23,301 bases of DNA from Clostridia bacterium (GCA_028709105.1 JAQVYD010000007.1:1-23301); one strand, 5' to 3'; shown: positions 15,667-22,295, counted from the first letter of the stretch. Notes: generated by a model from the letters alone, not told the origin. Made by a program: numbers and translations.

Positions 15667-15702
15667 TAGTTTCACCAAGAGCATGAAAATGTGGTGAAGC
15701 TA
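15667..15702 (+). promoter_or_regulatory. Hairpin in the hisB-hisA gap
   Basis: TAGTTTCACCA (15667-15677) pairs with TGGTGAAGCTA (15692-15702): 11 bp with one T-G wobble and a 14-nt loop that itself can pair GCAT with ATGT. No T run follows, so it is not a standard terminator. It lies 31 nt before hisA in the only sizeable gap of the his operon (15572-15733), which otherwise holds no recognisable gene. Confidence 0.55.
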
Positions 15703-15733
15703 AAGTTTGGGAAATTATGGGGAGTGGTCAGAA

Positions 15734-16459
15734 ATGTTAGTGATTCCGGCCATTGATTTACGAGACGGTCGTTGTGTCCGTTTGGTTCAGGGAGAAAGAA
15801 GTTCTGAAATAGTGTATTCTGCTGAACCAGTAAAAATGGCAAAAGAGTGGGAAGATAAGGGAGCCTCTTATCTTCATTTGGTGGATTTGGATGGAGCTTT
15901 TACAGGTACACCTCAGAACTTGGATATTGTCCAAGAGATTGTTCAGGCGATCCAAATACCGGTTCAACTCGGCGGAGGCATCCGTAGTTATGATGTCGTC
16001 AAAGAGGTGCTGGATCTTGGTGTGGAACGAGTAGTTTTAGGAACGGCAGCCATTCTTTCTGAGCAGCTTCTTTTGCAATGTCTGCAGGACTTTGGCGAAC
16101 AAATTGCCGTAGGAATTGATGGACGTGATGGTATGGTGGCGATAGAGGGATGGGAATCAACGGTAGAAATAACTGTTTATGAGCTGTCCCAAAAAATTGC
16201 TGCTTCAGGAGTAAAACGGATTGTGTTTACGGATACACGCCGTGATGGGACTTTGCGTGGACCCAACATTGAAGCCACGAAAAAAATAGCGGAGGTTAGT
16301 GGATTAAAGGTGATAGCTTCCGGTGGGGTCTCTTGTGTCGAGGATTTATATAAGCTTAAAGGATTAGAAGAATATGGTGTGGACGGGGTAATTATGGGGA
16401 AAGCCCTGTACTCCGGGGCAGTTCACTTAAAAGAGGCGCTGGAAATCTTGGAGGGCTAA
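15734..16459 (+). CDS. hisA: ProFAR isomerase HisA
   Basis: HisA opens the ribose of ProFAR to give PRFAR. The 241-aa beta/alpha barrel begins MLVIPAIDLRDGRCVRL with the general-base D8, has QLGGGIRSYDVVKEVLDLG and the phosphate-binding IASGGVSCVEDLYKL. The frame is open from 15707, but ATG 15734 aligns with family starts and has GGGGAG 9 nt upstream. hisF follows after 5 bp. Confidence 0.96.
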   Translation: MLVIPAIDLRDGRCVRLVQGERSSEIVYSAEPVKMAKEWEDKGASYLHLVDLDGAFTGTPQNLDIVQEIVQAIQIPVQLGGGIRSYDVVKEVLDLGVERVVLGTAAILSEQLLLQCLQDFGEQIAVGIDGRDGMVAIEGWESTVEITVYELSQKIAASGVKRIVFTDTRRDGTLRGPNIEATKKIAEVSGLKVIASGGVSCVEDLYKLKGLEEYGVDGVIMGKALYSGAVHLKEALEILEG

Positions 16460-16464
16460 ATTAG

Positions 16465-17223
16465 ATGAAGCCAAAAAGGATTATACCTTGTTTAGATGTA
16501 GCAAAGGGACGGGTTGTGAAAGGCACGAAATTTTTAAAGCTCAAGGATGCCGGAGATCCGGTAGAGTTAGCTGCTTATTATGAAAGCGAAGGCGCTGATG
16601 AACTCGTATTTTTAGATATTAAGGCCACTAATGAAAACAGGGAAATTATGCTTGATTTAGTGGCTAAAGTAGCTGAGAAGGTCTCTATTCCTTTCCTTGT
16701 AGGCGGCGGGATTCGTAGTCTTGAGGATATTCGCCGCGTACTTGCTGCAGGTGCAGATAAGGTGGGGTTGGGGACAATCGCGGTAAAGAATCCTGATTTA
16801 TTGCGGGAAGGAGCTGTTCATTTGGGCAGTCGGTGTCTGGTTGTGGCTATCGATGCCTGTCAGGCAGGAGTAGGAAAGTGGGAGGTTTATACGAATGGCG
16901 GACGAACACCGACAGGGATAGATGCTGTTGGCTGGGCTTGCCAAGTGGAGAAGCTGGGAGCGGGGGAAATACTGTTAACGAGTATGAATCGGGATGGTAC
17001 TAAGGATGGCTATGACTTGGAACTGACGAAGGTCGTTAGTGAAAGTGTCTCTATCCCGGTGATTGCCTCCGGTGGTGCAGGGAAAAAGGAACATTTCTGG
17101 GAAGGTGCAGTTATCGGGAAAGCCGAGGGGCTTCTGGCTGCTTCTGTTTTTCATTTTGCGGAAATAACGATACCGGAAGTTAAAAAATATCTGCGGGAGA
17201 GGAACGTAGAGGTATGTCTTTGA
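16465..17223 (+). CDS. hisF: Imidazole glycerol phosphate synthase cyclase subunit
   Basis: HisF closes the imidazole ring from PRFAR and ammonia, releasing AICAR. The 252-aa barrel begins MKPKRIIPCLDVAKGRVVKG with catalytic D11; the second catalytic Asp is in LVVAIDACQAG, and phosphate sites appear as VGGGIRS and VIASGGAGKKEHF. HisF normally receives ammonia through a tunnel from HisH, whose gene is missing from this operon, so HisH must be encoded elsewhere or replaced by free ammonia. GGAGGG at the end of hisA is its ribosome binding site. Overlaps hisIE by 10 bp. Confidence 0.97.
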   Translation: MKPKRIIPCLDVAKGRVVKGTKFLKLKDAGDPVELAAYYESEGADELVFLDIKATNENREIMLDLVAKVAEKVSIPFLVGGGIRSLEDIRRVLAAGADKVGLGTIAVKNPDLLREGAVHLGSRCLVVAIDACQAGVGKWEVYTNGGRTPTGIDAVGWACQVEKLGAGEILLTSMNRDGTKDGYDLELTKVVSESVSIPVIASGGAGKKEHFWEGAVIGKAEGLLAASVFHFAEITIPEVKKYLRERNVEVCL

Positions 17224-17855
17224 AAATCGAGTCTGAGGTAAGAGGACAGTTAAAATATGATGAAAATGGGCTGATTCCTGCCATCGTCCAGGATGTCAAA
17301 AGTGGCACTGTTTTGATGCTTGCTTATATGAATGAGGAAGCTGTGCAGAAAACCCTAGAGGAAGGGCGTACTTGGTTTTATAGCCGTAGTCGTCAAGAAT
17401 TGTGGCCCAAAGGAGACACATCCGGAAATATTCAGTATGTGGCCGCTGTTTATTTTGATTGTGATGCGGATGCTTTGTTGATTCAAGTACAGCAAACAGG
17501 TGGGGCTTGTCATGAAGGCACCTTCTCTTGTTTTAGTCGGGTTTTGCAGGAAAAGGAAAATTCTGTTTCTACGGAGTGGGCAGCTTTGGCTTGGCTTGAG
17601 GATGTGGTTAAAGAACGGCAGGAAGAACTCCCGCCTGATTCTTATACAACCTATCTTTTTGAAAAGGGTCTTGATAAAATTTTAAAGAAGGTGGGAGAAG
17701 AGGCTACTGAAGTAGTGATTGCCGCCAAAGGTGGCAAAGAAGACGAAATTATTTACGAGACGGCAGATCTTTTTTATCATCTCTTAGTAATGTTACGGGA
17801 TCGTGAGATTGAGTTGTCGAAAATATGGGAAGAGTTAGCCCGCCGGCATAAGTAA
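17214..17855 (+). CDS. hisI: Bifunctional PRA-CH / PRA-PH HisIE
   Basis: The 213-aa protein joins phosphoribosyl-AMP cyclohydrolase (residues about 10-115) and phosphoribosyl-ATP pyrophosphatase (about 120-213). The HisI half has MLAYMNEEAVQKTLEEG, WFYSRSRQELWPKGDTSGN and the metal site DCDADALLIQV...GGACHEGTFSCF. The HisE half has KILKKVGEEATEVVIAAK and ETADLFYHLLVML, the acidic residues binding magnesium. It is the last gene of the operon, followed by a hairpin at 17941. Confidence 0.96.
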   Translation: MSLKIESEVRGQLKYDENGLIPAIVQDVKSGTVLMLAYMNEEAVQKTLEEGRTWFYSRSRQELWPKGDTSGNIQYVAAVYFDCDADALLIQVQQTGGACHEGTFSCFSRVLQEKENSVSTEWAALAWLEDVVKERQEELPPDSYTTYLFEKGLDKILKKVGEEATEVVIAAKGGKEDEIIYETADLFYHLLVMLRDREIELSKIWEELARRHK

Positions 17856-17940
17856 GGATTTTAGATTGATTAGCGGGAAGATTTGGTGTAATCGTAATAA
17901 AGGATCAGCAGTGTAGATAATAATGATAAAAAGAACGAAG

Positions 17941-17980
17941 AATAGCTATGACTTTACGATCGGTCACAGCTATTTTATTG
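17941..17980 (+). terminator. Probable his operon terminator
   Basis: AATAGCTATGAC (17941-17952) pairs with GTCACAGCTATT (17963-17974), 12 positions with one A-C mismatch and a 10-nt loop, followed by TTATTG. The T run is short, so termination may be incomplete. It lies 86 nt after hisIE. Confidence 0.65.
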
Positions 17981-18058
17981 TCATCTTCTGTTGTTTGCAG
18001 TAAACTTAATAGTGAAATCTTTTCCCTGAAATATTTTTAGGAAGCTGAAAATAAAAAA

Positions 18059-18087
18059 ATGGGTTCAAGGAAAATCCTTGAACCCAT
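18059..18087 (-). terminator. Strong hairpin with a U-run on the minus strand
   Basis: ATGGGTTCAAGGA (18059-18071) is perfectly complementary to TCCTTGAACCCAT (18075-18087), 13 bp with an AAA loop. On the minus strand it is followed by a long T-rich run; on the plus strand there is none. It is therefore a terminator for leftward transcription, although no leftward gene is visible to its right. Confidence 0.65.
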
Positions 18088-18095
18088 AGAGTGGA

Positions 18096-18131
18096 GGAGA
18101 TAAGAGGAGTTGTTCAGTATTAATTATCTCC
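18096..18131 (+). promoter_or_regulatory. Inverted repeat in the pcrA leader
   Basis: GGAGATAA (18096-18103) and TTATCTCC (18124-18131) are perfect complements 20 nt apart, 64 nt before the pcrA start. With the hairpin at 18059 it makes the pcrA leader unusually structured. The rest of the 17856-18194 gap shows no gene and no convincing promoter. Confidence 0.4.
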
Positions 18132-18194
18132 AGGATAAAGAAAGAATATACATTGAGGGCAAAAATATTTTATTGTTTCTTAAGGAGGAAAACT

Positions 18195-20654
18195 GTGGGT
18201 TTGAAAAAGAATTTAAGTAAAGAATATCAACAATTAAGAAAAAAAATATATCAGAGTATTTTTTCTAGATTAAATAATAAGCAAAAAGAAGTTGTAGAAA
18301 GTGGGGAAGGACCTGTCCTTTGTTTGGCGGGAGCCGGTTCAGGCAAAACGACCGCGATGATTTATCGGATTCTTCACTTATATTTATTTGGAGCAAAGTT
18401 TGAGGAAGAGGTTTTTCCTCTTGCGGAGTTAAGTGCTGAAGACTTAGAGAAAATGGAGAAGTGGCTGGAGGAGTGGGAAAAGGGTATCGTTACTTGTTTT
18501 TCCGCTAATATTATCAGACTGCTTAGAGTAAATGGTGTTTCCCCCCGGAATATTTTAGCGATAACGTTTACCAATAAAGCCGCAGAGGAAATGAAGACCC
18601 GTTTGTCCGACCTTTTAGGTACTGTTAGCCAAGAGATGTGGGTGATGACTTTTCATGCGGCTTGTGTGCGGATTTTGCATCGGGAAATTTCCTCTTTGGG
18701 TTTCACTGGTAATTTTGCTATTTATGATAGTCAGGATCAACTCGTTTTACTTAGAGCAATCTGTAAAGAAATGAATTTAGATGAGCAAAAATTTACGCCG
18801 AAAAAAATACAAAATATCATTAGTCGGTATAAATGCAAATTACAAACACCAGGGAACGCAAATATAATTAGTAATGAGTTTTTTGAGAAAAAGTGCTTGG
18901 CGGTTTATGACCTCTATCAGCGACGGTTGAAAGAGAATAATGCTCTGGATTTTGATGACCTGATTATGTTGACAGTTCGCCTTTTTCAGGAAAATCCGGA
19001 GGTTTTGGCGAAGTATCAGGAGCGTTTTCGTTATCTGCTGGTTGATGAGTATCAAGATACTAACCATGCTCAGTATGTTTTGGTTAATACTTTGGCCAAA
19101 AAGTATAAAAATTTGTGTGTGGTGGGTGATGATGACCAGTCTATCTATGGTTTTCGTGCTGCGGATATCCAGAATATCCTAGATTTCGAAAGGGATTATC
19201 CGGAGGCTCAGGTGGTTAAGCTAGAACAAAATTATCGTTCCACACAGTTAATTTTGGATGCTGCTAATGAAGTGATTGCTCATAACTTCGGACGTAAGAA
19301 AAAGCAGCTTTGGACGGAGAATTCTGCCGGTGACCCTATTCTTTGCTTTACAGCTTCAGATGAAGGCGATGAAGCGGCTTTTGTGGTGGAAAAAGTAGAG
19401 GAGTTAAAAGGGCAAGGCGCTAATTATGGCGATTGTGCTGTGCTTATGCGGACTAATGCTCAATCCAGAACCTTAGAAGAGTGGCTTATGCGGGTGGGGA
19501 TTCCTTATAAATTAATTGGTGGAGTTAAGTTCTATGAGCGTAAGGAGATTAAAGATATTCTGGCATACTTAAAGTTTTTGGCGAACCCTTGTGATCGGAT
19601 TAGCCTGAAACGGATTATTAATGAACCTCGGCGAGGCATTGGAGAAGCAACCGTAAAAAAAATCGAGGATTATAGTTGGGAGAAGGGGATCCCTATTGCT
19701 CAGGCTTTATTGGAACATCGGGAACTCGGTTTAGCGACGAAAGCAGCTAAGGCGGTAGAAGGTTTTGTTAATTTGCTGGAGAGTTTCCAGCAGTCTTTGG
19801 AGAAATTAACGGTCACAAAACTTACAGAGAAAATTTTAGCAGAAACAGGGTATTGGGAGCAATTGGTGAGTGAAAAGACTCCTGAGGCGGAAAGCCGCAA
19901 AGAAAACCTGCAGGAGTTTCTTACCAAGACGTTGGAGTATGATCAATTTGCGGAAGAGCATTCGTTGGGGGATTTTCTTAGTCAAGTAGCTTTAATTACA
20001 GACTTAGATAATTTGCAGGAAAAAGATGAGTCTGTGGTCGTAATGACGATGCACAGCGCCAAAGGCTTAGAGTTTCCCTATGTTTTTCTGGTGGGGATGG
20101 AAGAAGGTATTTTCCCTCATGCCAGGTCGCTTTATCAGGAGCATGAACTGGAGGAAGAACGGCGGCTTTGTTATGTAGCGATAACGAGAGCCAAAGAAAG
20201 ATTATATTTGCTTAATGCGCGGGAGCGTTATTTGTATGGTCGGAAAAGTATGAATCAGCCTTCGCGTTTTTTGAAAGAAGTTCCGCCTCAACTTTGTGTA
20301 GAATTTAGAAGACCCGGATTTTTTGAAACAACCCGGGCTGTTCCGGCGGACGCCGGTATTTCCTACGATACTGATACTTTGGGTACATCGGCTGGTTTTA
20401 GTGGAAAGCGTGGGGGAAAACGCGTTCGGGAAACAGTTGCGCCGGGCTGGGGGCAAGCCGGGGAACAGTCAGGGGAGCGGGTACAGGGACAAATTTTTAT
20501 GTTGGGAGATAAGGTCTTCCATCAGAAATGGGGCGAGGGAGTCATCGTTAGCACGAAGGGGCAGGGTAGTGAAATCGAATTATCAATAGCTTTTCCGGAG
20601 CAGGGGATTAAGACGGTGCTGGCGAAGTATGCTCCTTTGAAGAAGCTACGCTAA
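18195..20654 (+). CDS. pcrA: ATP-dependent DNA helicase PcrA/UvrD
   Basis: This superfamily 1A 3'-5' helicase acts in repair and replication-fork rescue. From GTG 18195 (AAGGAGG 6 nt upstream) it is 819 aa; the frame stays open back to 18153. Walker A is GAGSGKTT (residues 46-53), motif Ia ILAITFTNKAAEEM starts near 120, motif II VDEYQDTNHAQYV is at 283-295 (D284, E285), and VVGDDDQSIYGFRAA, TMHSAKGLEFPYVF and RRLCYVAITRAKERLYL follow. The C-terminal 58 residues (from R762) are the family's small RNA-polymerase-binding Tudor-like end (GDKVFHQKWGEGVIV). Compared with Bacillus PcrA, about 47 extra residues lie between motifs I and Ia. The last 183 bp are duplicated at 21787. Confidence 0.96.
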   Translation: MGLKKNLSKEYQQLRKKIYQSIFSRLNNKQKEVVESGEGPVLCLAGAGSGKTTAMIYRILHLYLFGAKFEEEVFPLAELSAEDLEKMEKWLEEWEKGIVTCFSANIIRLLRVNGVSPRNILAITFTNKAAEEMKTRLSDLLGTVSQEMWVMTFHAACVRILHREISSLGFTGNFAIYDSQDQLVLLRAICKEMNLDEQKFTPKKIQNIISRYKCKLQTPGNANIISNEFFEKKCLAVYDLYQRRLKENNALDFDDLIMLTVRLFQENPEVLAKYQERFRYLLVDEYQDTNHAQYVLVNTLAKKYKNLCVVGDDDQSIYGFRAADIQNILDFERDYPEAQVVKLEQNYRSTQLILDAANEVIAHNFGRKKKQLWTENSAGDPILCFTASDEGDEAAFVVEKVEELKGQGANYGDCAVLMRTNAQSRTLEEWLMRVGIPYKLIGGVKFYERKEIKDILAYLKFLANPCDRISLKRIINEPRRGIGEATVKKIEDYSWEKGIPIAQALLEHRELGLATKAAKAVEGFVNLLESFQQSLEKLTVTKLTEKILAETGYWEQLVSEKTPEAESRKENLQEFLTKTLEYDQFAEEHSLGDFLSQVALITDLDNLQEKDESVVVMTMHSAKGLEFPYVFLVGMEEGIFPHARSLYQEHELEEERRLCYVAITRAKERLYLLNARERYLYGRKSMNQPSRFLKEVPPQLCVEFRRPGFFETTRAVPADAGISYDTDTLGTSAGFSGKRGGKRVRETVAPGWGQAGEQSGERVQGQIFMLGDKVFHQKWGEGVIVSTKGQGSEIELSIAFPEQGIKTVLAKYAPLKKLR

Positions 20655-20799
20655 GTGGCTGTTTTAACCTAGGTACTACCTGCGGGTTTCCGTATCTCCG
20701 GTCAGAACGTTCTTTAGCTTGGTTCGGAGTAATGCCGAACGGGCTTAATTCGCGTCCGTGCTCAGTTCGCCCTGGTGCCAACGTCCTTGTCGGCACCTC
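20472..20799 (+). repeat. Direct repeat copy 1 (pcrA 3' end plus non-coding element)
   Basis: This 328-bp segment is repeated at 21787-22109 (323 bp). It covers the last 183 bp of pcrA and 145 bp after the stop. Differences from copy 2 are a 10-nt stretch (TAGTGAAATC) missing there, 5 extra nt there near the stop codon, and about ten substitutions, mostly clustered around the pcrA stop. It borders the MntA/HepT segment on the left. Confidence 0.95.
20659..20799 (+). repeat. Truncated copy of the inverted-repeat element
   Basis: Starting 5 nt after the pcrA stop, these 141 bp match 21969-22109 with three substitutions. They hold the left terminal repeat and the internal hairpins GTTCGG/CCGAAC and GGTGCC/GGCACC but lack the right terminal repeat: the match stops at 20799, where unrelated AT-rich DNA begins. 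Confidence 0.88.
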
Positions 20800-20852
20800 A
20801 ATGTAAAAGACGTGATTTGTGGATTTATTATACAAATACTTCGCAAAAAAGG

Positions 20853-20858
20853 TATAAT
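20853..20858 (+). promoter_or_regulatory. Probable -10 of the mntA-hepT promoter
   Basis: Perfect TATAAT 34 nt before mntA in AT-rich DNA. The best -35 candidates (TTATAC at 20828-20833 with 19-nt spacing) are weak. Confidence 0.5.
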
Positions 20859-20891
20859 AGGATCAAGGAAAAAATAAAGTAGGTGAACTAA

Positions 20892-21224
20892 ATGAAATCT
20901 TCCATTAAAGAAGTAAAAGAAAAAACAATTCCTATTTTTCGGGTACATCCGGTTCAAAAGGTCATCTTATTTGGGTCTTATGCTAAAGATGAAGCTGCTA
21001 ATAATAGTGATATTGATTTATATATTGATACTGGTGGGAAATTACGGGGACTTGATTTTGTAGGATTATTAGAAAAGCTTGTTGATGCATTAGGGAAAGA
21101 TGTGGATTTAATTGATAAAACACATTTAGAGCCAAATTCTCCAATTTTTCAAGAGATTGAGAATGGGGGTATTGTTTTATATGAAGAATCAAAGGATTCT
21201 GAGAAAAATAATAAGCTACATTGA
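20892..21224 (+). CDS. mntA: MntA-like nucleotidyltransferase antitoxin
   Basis: The 110-aa protein is a minimal nucleotidyltransferase: VILFGSYAKDEAANNSDIDL gives the GSX10DXD signature (G28, S29, D40, D42), with a later acidic residue in KDVDLIDK. In known MntA/HepT pairs the antitoxin adds AMP to a tyrosine of the HEPN toxin and so silences it (type VII toxin-antitoxin). ATG follows AGGTG. It overlaps the HEPN gene by 44 bp. The pair is AT-richer than its neighbours and lies between two copies of a 0.33-kb repeat, which fits acquisition by horizontal transfer. Confidence 0.92.
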   Translation: MKSSIKEVKEKTIPIFRVHPVQKVILFGSYAKDEAANNSDIDLYIDTGGKLRGLDFVGLLEKLVDALGKDVDLIDKTHLEPNSPIFQEIENGGIVLYEESKDSEKNNKLH

Positions 21225-21507
21225 TACGATACTAGCATATACAAAAGATGTTGATTATAAAGGATTTGAAGAAAACAGGATGATGGTAGAAGCCTGTATA
21301 TTTAATTTAAGTCAAATTGGGGAATTAGTTAATAAGTTAGAGAAACAATACATTTTAGATAATCCAGAAGTACCTTGGTTTAAAATTAGGGGGCTAAGGA
21401 ATCGTATCATTCATGATTACGAAGGTGTAAACTTAGTCTTGATTTGGGAAGTTATTGCATCAGATTTAGAAGAATTAAGGGATCAGCTAAAAAAACTGAA
21501 AGAATAG
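21181..21507 (+). CDS. hepT: HepT-like HEPN domain toxin (DUF86)
   Basis: From ATG 21181 the protein is 108 aa and all-helical. It carries the HEPN RNase motif RX4HXY as R73-NRII-H78-D-Y80 (GLRNRIIHDYEG), with Y80 matching the tyrosine that MntA modifies in characterised systems. HepT toxins cut RNA, in some cases tRNA. The frame is open from 21157, but MKNQRILRKI is the usual family start and GGGGG (21165-21169) lies 11 nt before it. Translation is coupled to mntA by the 44-bp overlap. A terminator follows at 21520. Confidence 0.92.
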   Translation: MKNQRILRKIISYIDTILAYTKDVDYKGFEENRMMVEACIFNLSQIGELVNKLEKQYILDNPEVPWFKIRGLRNRIIHDYEGVNLVLIWEVIASDLEELRDQLKKLKE

Positions 21508-21519
21508 AATGATTTTAAA

Positions 21520-21560
21520 AAAGGAGCGCCTGAAAGTTAATTTCCAGGACGCTCCTTTGT
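21520..21560 (+). terminator. Terminator of mntA-hepT
   Basis: AAAGGAGCGCCTG pairs with CAGG-(A)-CGCTCCTTT: 13 bp with one bulged A and a loop of about 12 nt, followed by TGT. Upstream A run and downstream T run allow use on both strands. Confidence 0.82.
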
Positions 21561-21598
21561 AGTTGGGTTAGAAAAAATCATCATCTTTCCATAAGATT

Positions 21599-21607
21599 TG
21601 ATATAAT
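21599..21607 (+). promoter_or_regulatory. Extended -10 promoter before the gatC fragment
   Basis: TGATATAAT is an extended -10 element (TGnTATAAT). No good -35 is seen. The leader that follows has TGGTG tandem units (21611-21626) and the 9-mer CGTATGAGA twice (21637-21645, 21647-21655). It probably was the gatC promoter before duplication. Confidence 0.55.
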
Positions 21608-21669
21608 GCATGGTGTGGTGTGGTGTAGTATATATACGTATGAGAGCGTATGAGATAAAGGATGGTGAA

Positions 21670-21894
21670 GTGGTGGTGAAAATTACGGTTAAAGATGTGG
21701 AAAAGATGGCTGATTTAGCGAAGTTGGAATTATCGGCAGAGGAAAGTCTAAATTTCGAGCAATCTTTACAGGTAATACTAGAACAGGGGGAGCGGGTACA
21801 GGGACAAATTTTTATGTTGGGAGATAAGGTCTTCCATCAGAAATGGGGCGAGGGAGTCATCGTTAGTACGAAGGGGCAGGGGAATTATCAATAG
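21670..21894 (+). pseudogene. gatC 5' fragment fused to a duplicated pcrA tail
   Basis: The 74-codon ORF has two origins. The first ~38 residues (VKITVKDVEKMADLAKLELS, AEESLNFEQSLQVILEQ) match the N-terminal third of GatC, a subunit of the Asp/Glu-tRNA amidotransferase that is normally about 95 aa. From 21787 it continues in frame into the PcrA C-terminal end (GERVQGQIFMLGDKVFHQKW). A 10-nt deletion then shifts the frame and ends it as GQGNYQ. The remaining pcrA tail (to LKRLR and TAA) survives out of frame. It cannot act as GatC. GTG 21670 is chosen because AAGGA lies 7 nt upstream; GTG 21673 or 21676 are alternatives. Probably a relic, but it keeps a promoter and could be expressed. Confidence 0.85.
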
Positions 21895-22109
21895 CTTTTC
21901 CGGAGCAGGGGATTAAGACGGTGCTGGCGAAGTATGCTCCTTTAAAGAGGCTAAGGTAAGGTAAGTGGCTGTTTTAACCTGGGTACTACCTGCGGGTTTC
22001 CGTATCTCCGGTCAGAACGTTCTTTAGCTTGGTTCGGAGTAATGCCGAACGGGCTCAATTCGCGTCCGTGCTCAGTTCGTCCTGGTGCCAACGTCCTTGT
22101 CGGCACCTC
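21787..22109 (+). repeat. Direct repeat copy 2
   Basis: Second copy of 20472-20799, 323 bp. It holds the end of pcrA (with the 10-nt deletion), an altered stop region (LKRLR instead of LKKLR, plus GTAAG) and the left part of the inverted-repeat element, which here continues to 22191. Confidence 0.95.
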
Positions 22110-22191
22110 GTCATTACTAGCCTTACCTTCGCTAAGGACGTAGAGCTGACCTTCGATAAGTCACCCGCCGGCAGTACCCAGGCTAAAACAG
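21969..22191 (+). repeat. 223-bp element with terminal inverted repeats, structured RNA or MITE-like
   Basis: The ends 21969-21996 and 22164-22191 are inverted copies matching at 25 of 28 positions (CTGTTTTAACCTGGGTAC against the reverse of GTACCCAGGCTAAAACAG). Inside, further arms pair in nested order: GGTCAG (22010-22015) with CTGACC (22146-22151), and ACG(T)TCTTTAGC (22017-22028) with GCTAAGGACGT (22131-22141). Two local hairpins follow, GTTCGG/CCGAAC (22032-22050) and GGTGCC/GGCACC (22084-22107). The whole can fold as one branched structure. It encodes no protein that I can see. I found no target-site duplication. I do not recognise the family. It occupies most of the 401-bp gap before ligA. 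Confidence 0.8.
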
Positions 22192-22265
22192 TACAGGTGG
22201 GGTGAAACGGTTAAACGGTACAGCATATTTTTCGTTGGAAGGAAGAGGGGCGTTTCCCGTTTCGT

Positions 22266-22281
22266 GCTTGGTTCGGAGTAA
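22266..22281 (+). repeat. Third partial copy of an element segment
   Basis: GCTTGGTTCGGAGTAA occurs here and inside both larger copies (20717-20732 and 22027-22042). Here it runs directly into the AAGGAGG ribosome binding site of ligA, so the ligA leader appears to contain or derive from a piece of the element. Confidence 0.7.
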
Positions 22282-22295
22282 GGAGGTATAAAAAG

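Noticed and set aside
18059..18103. Possible 14-codon leader peptide before pcrA (ATG at 18059)
   Set aside because: It coincides with the hairpin, has no ribosome binding site and no run of a regulatory amino acid.
20323..20589. 88-aa ORF inside the pcrA 3' end
   Set aside because: Overlaps the PcrA C-terminal domain in another frame; no similarity and no ribosome binding site.
20608..20957. Minus-strand ORFs across the inverted-repeat element and mntA leader
   Set aside because: They arise in the non-coding repeat, do not continue equivalently in copy 2, and lack start signals.
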